From Saprospiraceae bacterium (GTDB lineage: Bacteria; Bacteroidota; Bacteroidia; Chitinophagales; Saprospiraceae): a stretch of DNA of 16,748 bases. Position 1 is the stretch's first letter; each line of letters begins with the position of its first letter. The translations under genes were made by a program, and so were the position numbers. Positions 15,164 to 16,748 of the stretch are shown here, in pieces. The stretch lies in NCBI GenBank assembly GCA_007128085.1, contig SKYC01000266.1:1-16748 (forward strand), read 5' to 3'. The notes beneath the pieces were generated by a model that had not been told where the DNA came from, searched no databases, and saw only the letters and a program-made list of their open reading frames with translations.

Positions 15164-15176
15164 GAGAATTCAATGT

Positions 15177-15989
15177 ATGCTTTTTAAAAGTCGGATTCGG
15201 GGAAAGGAAGAATACCAAATCAATTATCTGAAAGAGAATTGCATGTTGGTTTCGGAAACCCTCGCCCTGGTGGCCGCCAATATCAAAGCCGGTATAACGG
15301 GACTTGAGTTGGATGAAATGGCCGAAGAATTTATAAGGAGCAAAGGATCGGTTCCCGGTTTCAAAGGCCTGTACGGTTTTCCTGCAACCCTGTGTATCTC
15401 TCCAAACGAGGAAGTGGTTCACGGAATCCCCAACAATCAACCTTTTCGAGAAGGAGATATTATATCCATTGACTGTGGAGTGATTAACAATGGATTTTAC
15501 GGTGATGCAGCCTATACTTTCGCTATTCCTCCGCTTAAACCCGGAGTGGAAAAATTGCTGAAGGTGACCAAAGAAGCACTGTACCTCGGAATTGAAATGG
15601 CCAAACCGGGCAAGCGAACAGGCGATATCGGTTTTGCCATCCAGCATCATTGCGAACGACTCAATAAATTTTCAGTGGTTCGCGAACTGGTGGGACACGG
15701 CTTGGGAGAGAAGTTACACGAACCACCCGAAATTCCCAATTTTGGTAAAAGGGGCAAAGGACCAAAACTGGTGGAAAATCTGGTGATTGCCATTGAACCC
15801 ATGGTCAATATGGGGCGAAAAGAAATAAAGCAAATGCCCGACGGGTGGACCGTATTGACGCGGGACGGTTCCTACAGTGCCCATTTTGAGCACTCTGTAG
15901 TTGTGAGATCCGGTGGGGCAGAATTGCTGAGTAATCACGAGATAATCGAAGAAAGTATAAAAAATAATCCATTTCTTGCGTTAGTTTAA
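15177..15989 (+). CDS. map: Type I methionine aminopeptidase
   Basis: This enzyme removes the initiator methionine from new proteins as they leave the ribosome. The start chosen is ATG 15177, giving 270 residues. A longer frame from 15096 would overlap secY by 68 bases and add sequence alien to the family. The five metal ligands are all present: Asp99 (SIDCG), Asp110 (YGDAA), His174 (GHGLG), Glu207 (AIEPM) and Glu238 (FEHS), plus His82 in VVHGIP. The opening MLFKSRIRGKEEYQINYLKE replaces the more usual short N-terminus but is followed by the normal start of the fold. There is no zinc-finger extension. It lies in the conserved secY-map-infA order. Confidence 0.96.
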   Translation: MLFKSRIRGKEEYQINYLKENCMLVSETLALVAANIKAGITGLELDEMAEEFIRSKGSVPGFKGLYGFPATLCISPNEEVVHGIPNNQPFREGDIISIDCGVINNGFYGDAAYTFAIPPLKPGVEKLLKVTKEALYLGIEMAKPGKRTGDIGFAIQHHCERLNKFSVVRELVGHGLGEKLHEPPEIPNFGKRGKGPKLVENLVIAIEPMVNMGRKEIKQMPDGWTVLTRDGSYSAHFEHSVVVRSGGAELLSNHEIIEESIKNNPFLALV

Positions 15990-16008
15990 AAAAATAATGC
16001 GATATTTG
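15976..16008 (+). promoter_or_regulatory. Candidate promoter for infA overlapping the end of map
   Basis: GATATTTGCAG (16001-16011) differs by one base from the -7 consensus TAnnTTTG and carries the same GC continuation as the other promoters here. A TTG at 15976-15978, inside the last codons of map, lies 22 bases upstream, at the long end of allowed spacing. The start site would fall near 16015, leaving a leader of about 10 bases before infA. Confidence 0.5.
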
Positions 16009-16025
16009 CAGTCCGAAATTTTGAT

Positions 16026-16244
16026 ATGGCCAAACAGGAAGTAATAAAACAAGACGGATTAATTGAAGAAGCCTTATCCAACGCGATGTTCAGAGTAAGG
16101 CTCGAAAACGATCACGAGATCATAGCGACCATCTCGGGTAAAATGCGGATGAATTACATTCGGATTTTGCCGGGAGATAAAGTGGCTGTGGAGATGTCTC
16201 CTTATGATCTCACACGGGGAAGGATTACCTATAGATATAAATAA
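16026..16244 (+). CDS. infA: Translation initiation factor IF-1
   Basis: IF-1 occupies the 30S A-site during initiation and aids IF-2 and IF-3. The 72-residue S1-like OB-fold shows MAKQEVIKQDGLIEEALSNA, FRVRLENDHEIIATISGKMR, YIRILPGDKVAVEMSPYDL and a closing RGRITYRYK, matching the family from end to end. It follows map by 36 bases and precedes rpmJ by 31. A candidate promoter overlaps the end of map, so initiation-factor output may be partly uncoupled from the long upstream transcript. Confidence 0.99.
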   Translation: MAKQEVIKQDGLIEEALSNAMFRVRLENDHEIIATISGKMRMNYIRILPGDKVAVEMSPYDLTRGRITYRYK

Positions 16245-16275
16245 ATTTATAATCACAACTTTAAGTTGATACATC

Positions 16276-16392
16276 ATGAAAGTTCGCGCATCTGTAAAGA
16301 AGAGATCTACTGATTGCAAGATCATTAGAAGAAAGGGAAAGGTTTACATCATCAACAAGAAAAACCCCAAGTTCAAGCAACGACAGGGTTGA
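16276..16392 (+). CDS. rpmJ: 50S ribosomal protein L36 (zinc-free C-minus form)
   Basis: A 38-residue protein, the smallest in the cluster, starting MKVRASVKKRSTDCKIIRRK and ending NKKNPKFKQRQG, unmistakably L36. In the zinc-binding form, three cysteines and a histidine make a zinc ribbon. Here only Cys14 remains: the first Cys is Ser11, the third is Asn27 in YIIN, and the His before KQRQG is Phe34 or its neighbour Lys. It is therefore the C-minus, zinc-independent version, as commonly seen in this phylum. It lies between infA and rpsM, the standard order. Confidence 0.98.
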   Translation: MKVRASVKKRSTDCKIIRRKGKVYIINKKNPKFKQRQG

Positions 16393-16415
16393 TCATACAA
16401 TAATACAATAGAATT

Positions 16416-16748
16416 ATGGCTCGAATAGTTGGAGTAGATTTACCGAGAAATAAACGGGGCGTCATCGCCCTGACTTACGTTTATGGAATAGGGAATTCAC
16501 AAGCAGTCAAAATACTGGATTCCTGTGAGATCAGCCACGACCTGAAGGTCGAAGAGTGGACTGATGATCACATTCGTACCATAGCCGCTAAAATTCAGGA
16601 CGAATTGACGGTGGAAGGGGAGTTGAGAGGGGAAATGCAGATGAATATCAAACGCTTGATGGACATTGCTTCTTATCGCGGCTTGCGACACAGAAAGGGT
16701 TTGCCCGTCCGTGGACAGAGAACCAAAACGAATGCCAGAACGCGTAAG
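16416..16748 (+). CDS. rpsM: 30S ribosomal protein S13 (3' end cut off)
   Basis: S13 lies in the 30S head and touches P-site tRNA and L5. The 111 codons present run in frame to the window edge with no stop; the family is about 120-126 residues, so roughly the last dozen are missing. Seen are MARIVGVDLPRNKRGVIALT, YVYGIGNSQAVKIL, and the C-terminal RLMDIASYRGLRHRKGLPVR then GQRTKTNARTRK. It opens the alpha-type segment; rpsK, rpsD, rpoA and rplQ would be expected next. Confidence 0.98.
   Translation, partial: MARIVGVDLPRNKRGVIALTYVYGIGNSQAVKILDSCEISHDLKVEEWTDDHIRTIAAKIQDELTVEGELRGEMQMNIKRLMDIASYRGLRHRKGLPVRGQRTKTNARTRK

Noticed and set aside
15096..15176. N-terminal extension of map overlapping secY
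   Set aside because: The extra 27 codons are secY sequence read in another frame and do not resemble aminopeptidases; ATG 15177 after the secY stop gives a normal-sized enzyme.
1..16748. tRNA, rRNA, CRISPR, insertion sequence, phage or novel defence system
   Set aside because: No such structure was seen; nearly all bases are in conserved housekeeping genes or short gaps between them.

Overview
The window is a chromosomal stretch of a member of the Bacteroidota. It holds almost the whole fused str-S10-spc ribosomal protein supercluster. Three things point to Bacteroidota. The gene order is rpsL-rpsG-fusA followed directly by rpsJ with no tuf between. Start codons lack Shine-Dalgarno sequences and sit behind A/T-rich leaders. 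Intergenic promoters look like the Bacteroidota type, TTG then TAnnTTTG. The protein sequences and moderate GC also fit; a Saprospiria/Chitinophagia-like or Cytophagia-like marine lineage is possible, but I cannot fix it below phylum.

Layout: a GNAT acetyltransferase (SSAT-like) lies on the minus strand at the left edge (21-482). A 212-base divergent regulatory region (483-694) separates it from 29 genes, all on the plus strand. These are rpsL, rpsG, fusA, rpsJ (695-4110); rplC, rplD, rplW, rplB, rpsS, rplV, rpsC (4239-8244); rplP, rpmC, rpsQ, rplN, rplX, rplE, rpsN, rpsH, rplF, rplR, rpsE, rpmD, rplO (8360-13685); secY and map (13793-15989); infA and rpmJ (16026-16392); and rpsM, cut by the right edge (16416-16748). 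No gene-free stretch exceeds 300 bases. The longer gaps (483-694, 4111-4238, 8245-8359, 10111-10207, 13686-13792) hold the regulatory signals.

The genes together supply small- and large-subunit ribosomal proteins, elongation factor G, initiation factor IF-1, the SecY translocon channel and the methionine aminopeptidase that trims new proteins at the ribosome. The coding content is conventional. The regulatory layer is more interesting: a well-formed internal promoter before rplP, a candidate promoter overlapping the end of map, a shared 21-base element at the same distance upstream of rplE and secY, and a possible switchable hairpin leader before rplC, which itself has no ATG start. I found no tRNA, rRNA, CRISPR array, insertion sequence or novel multigene system.
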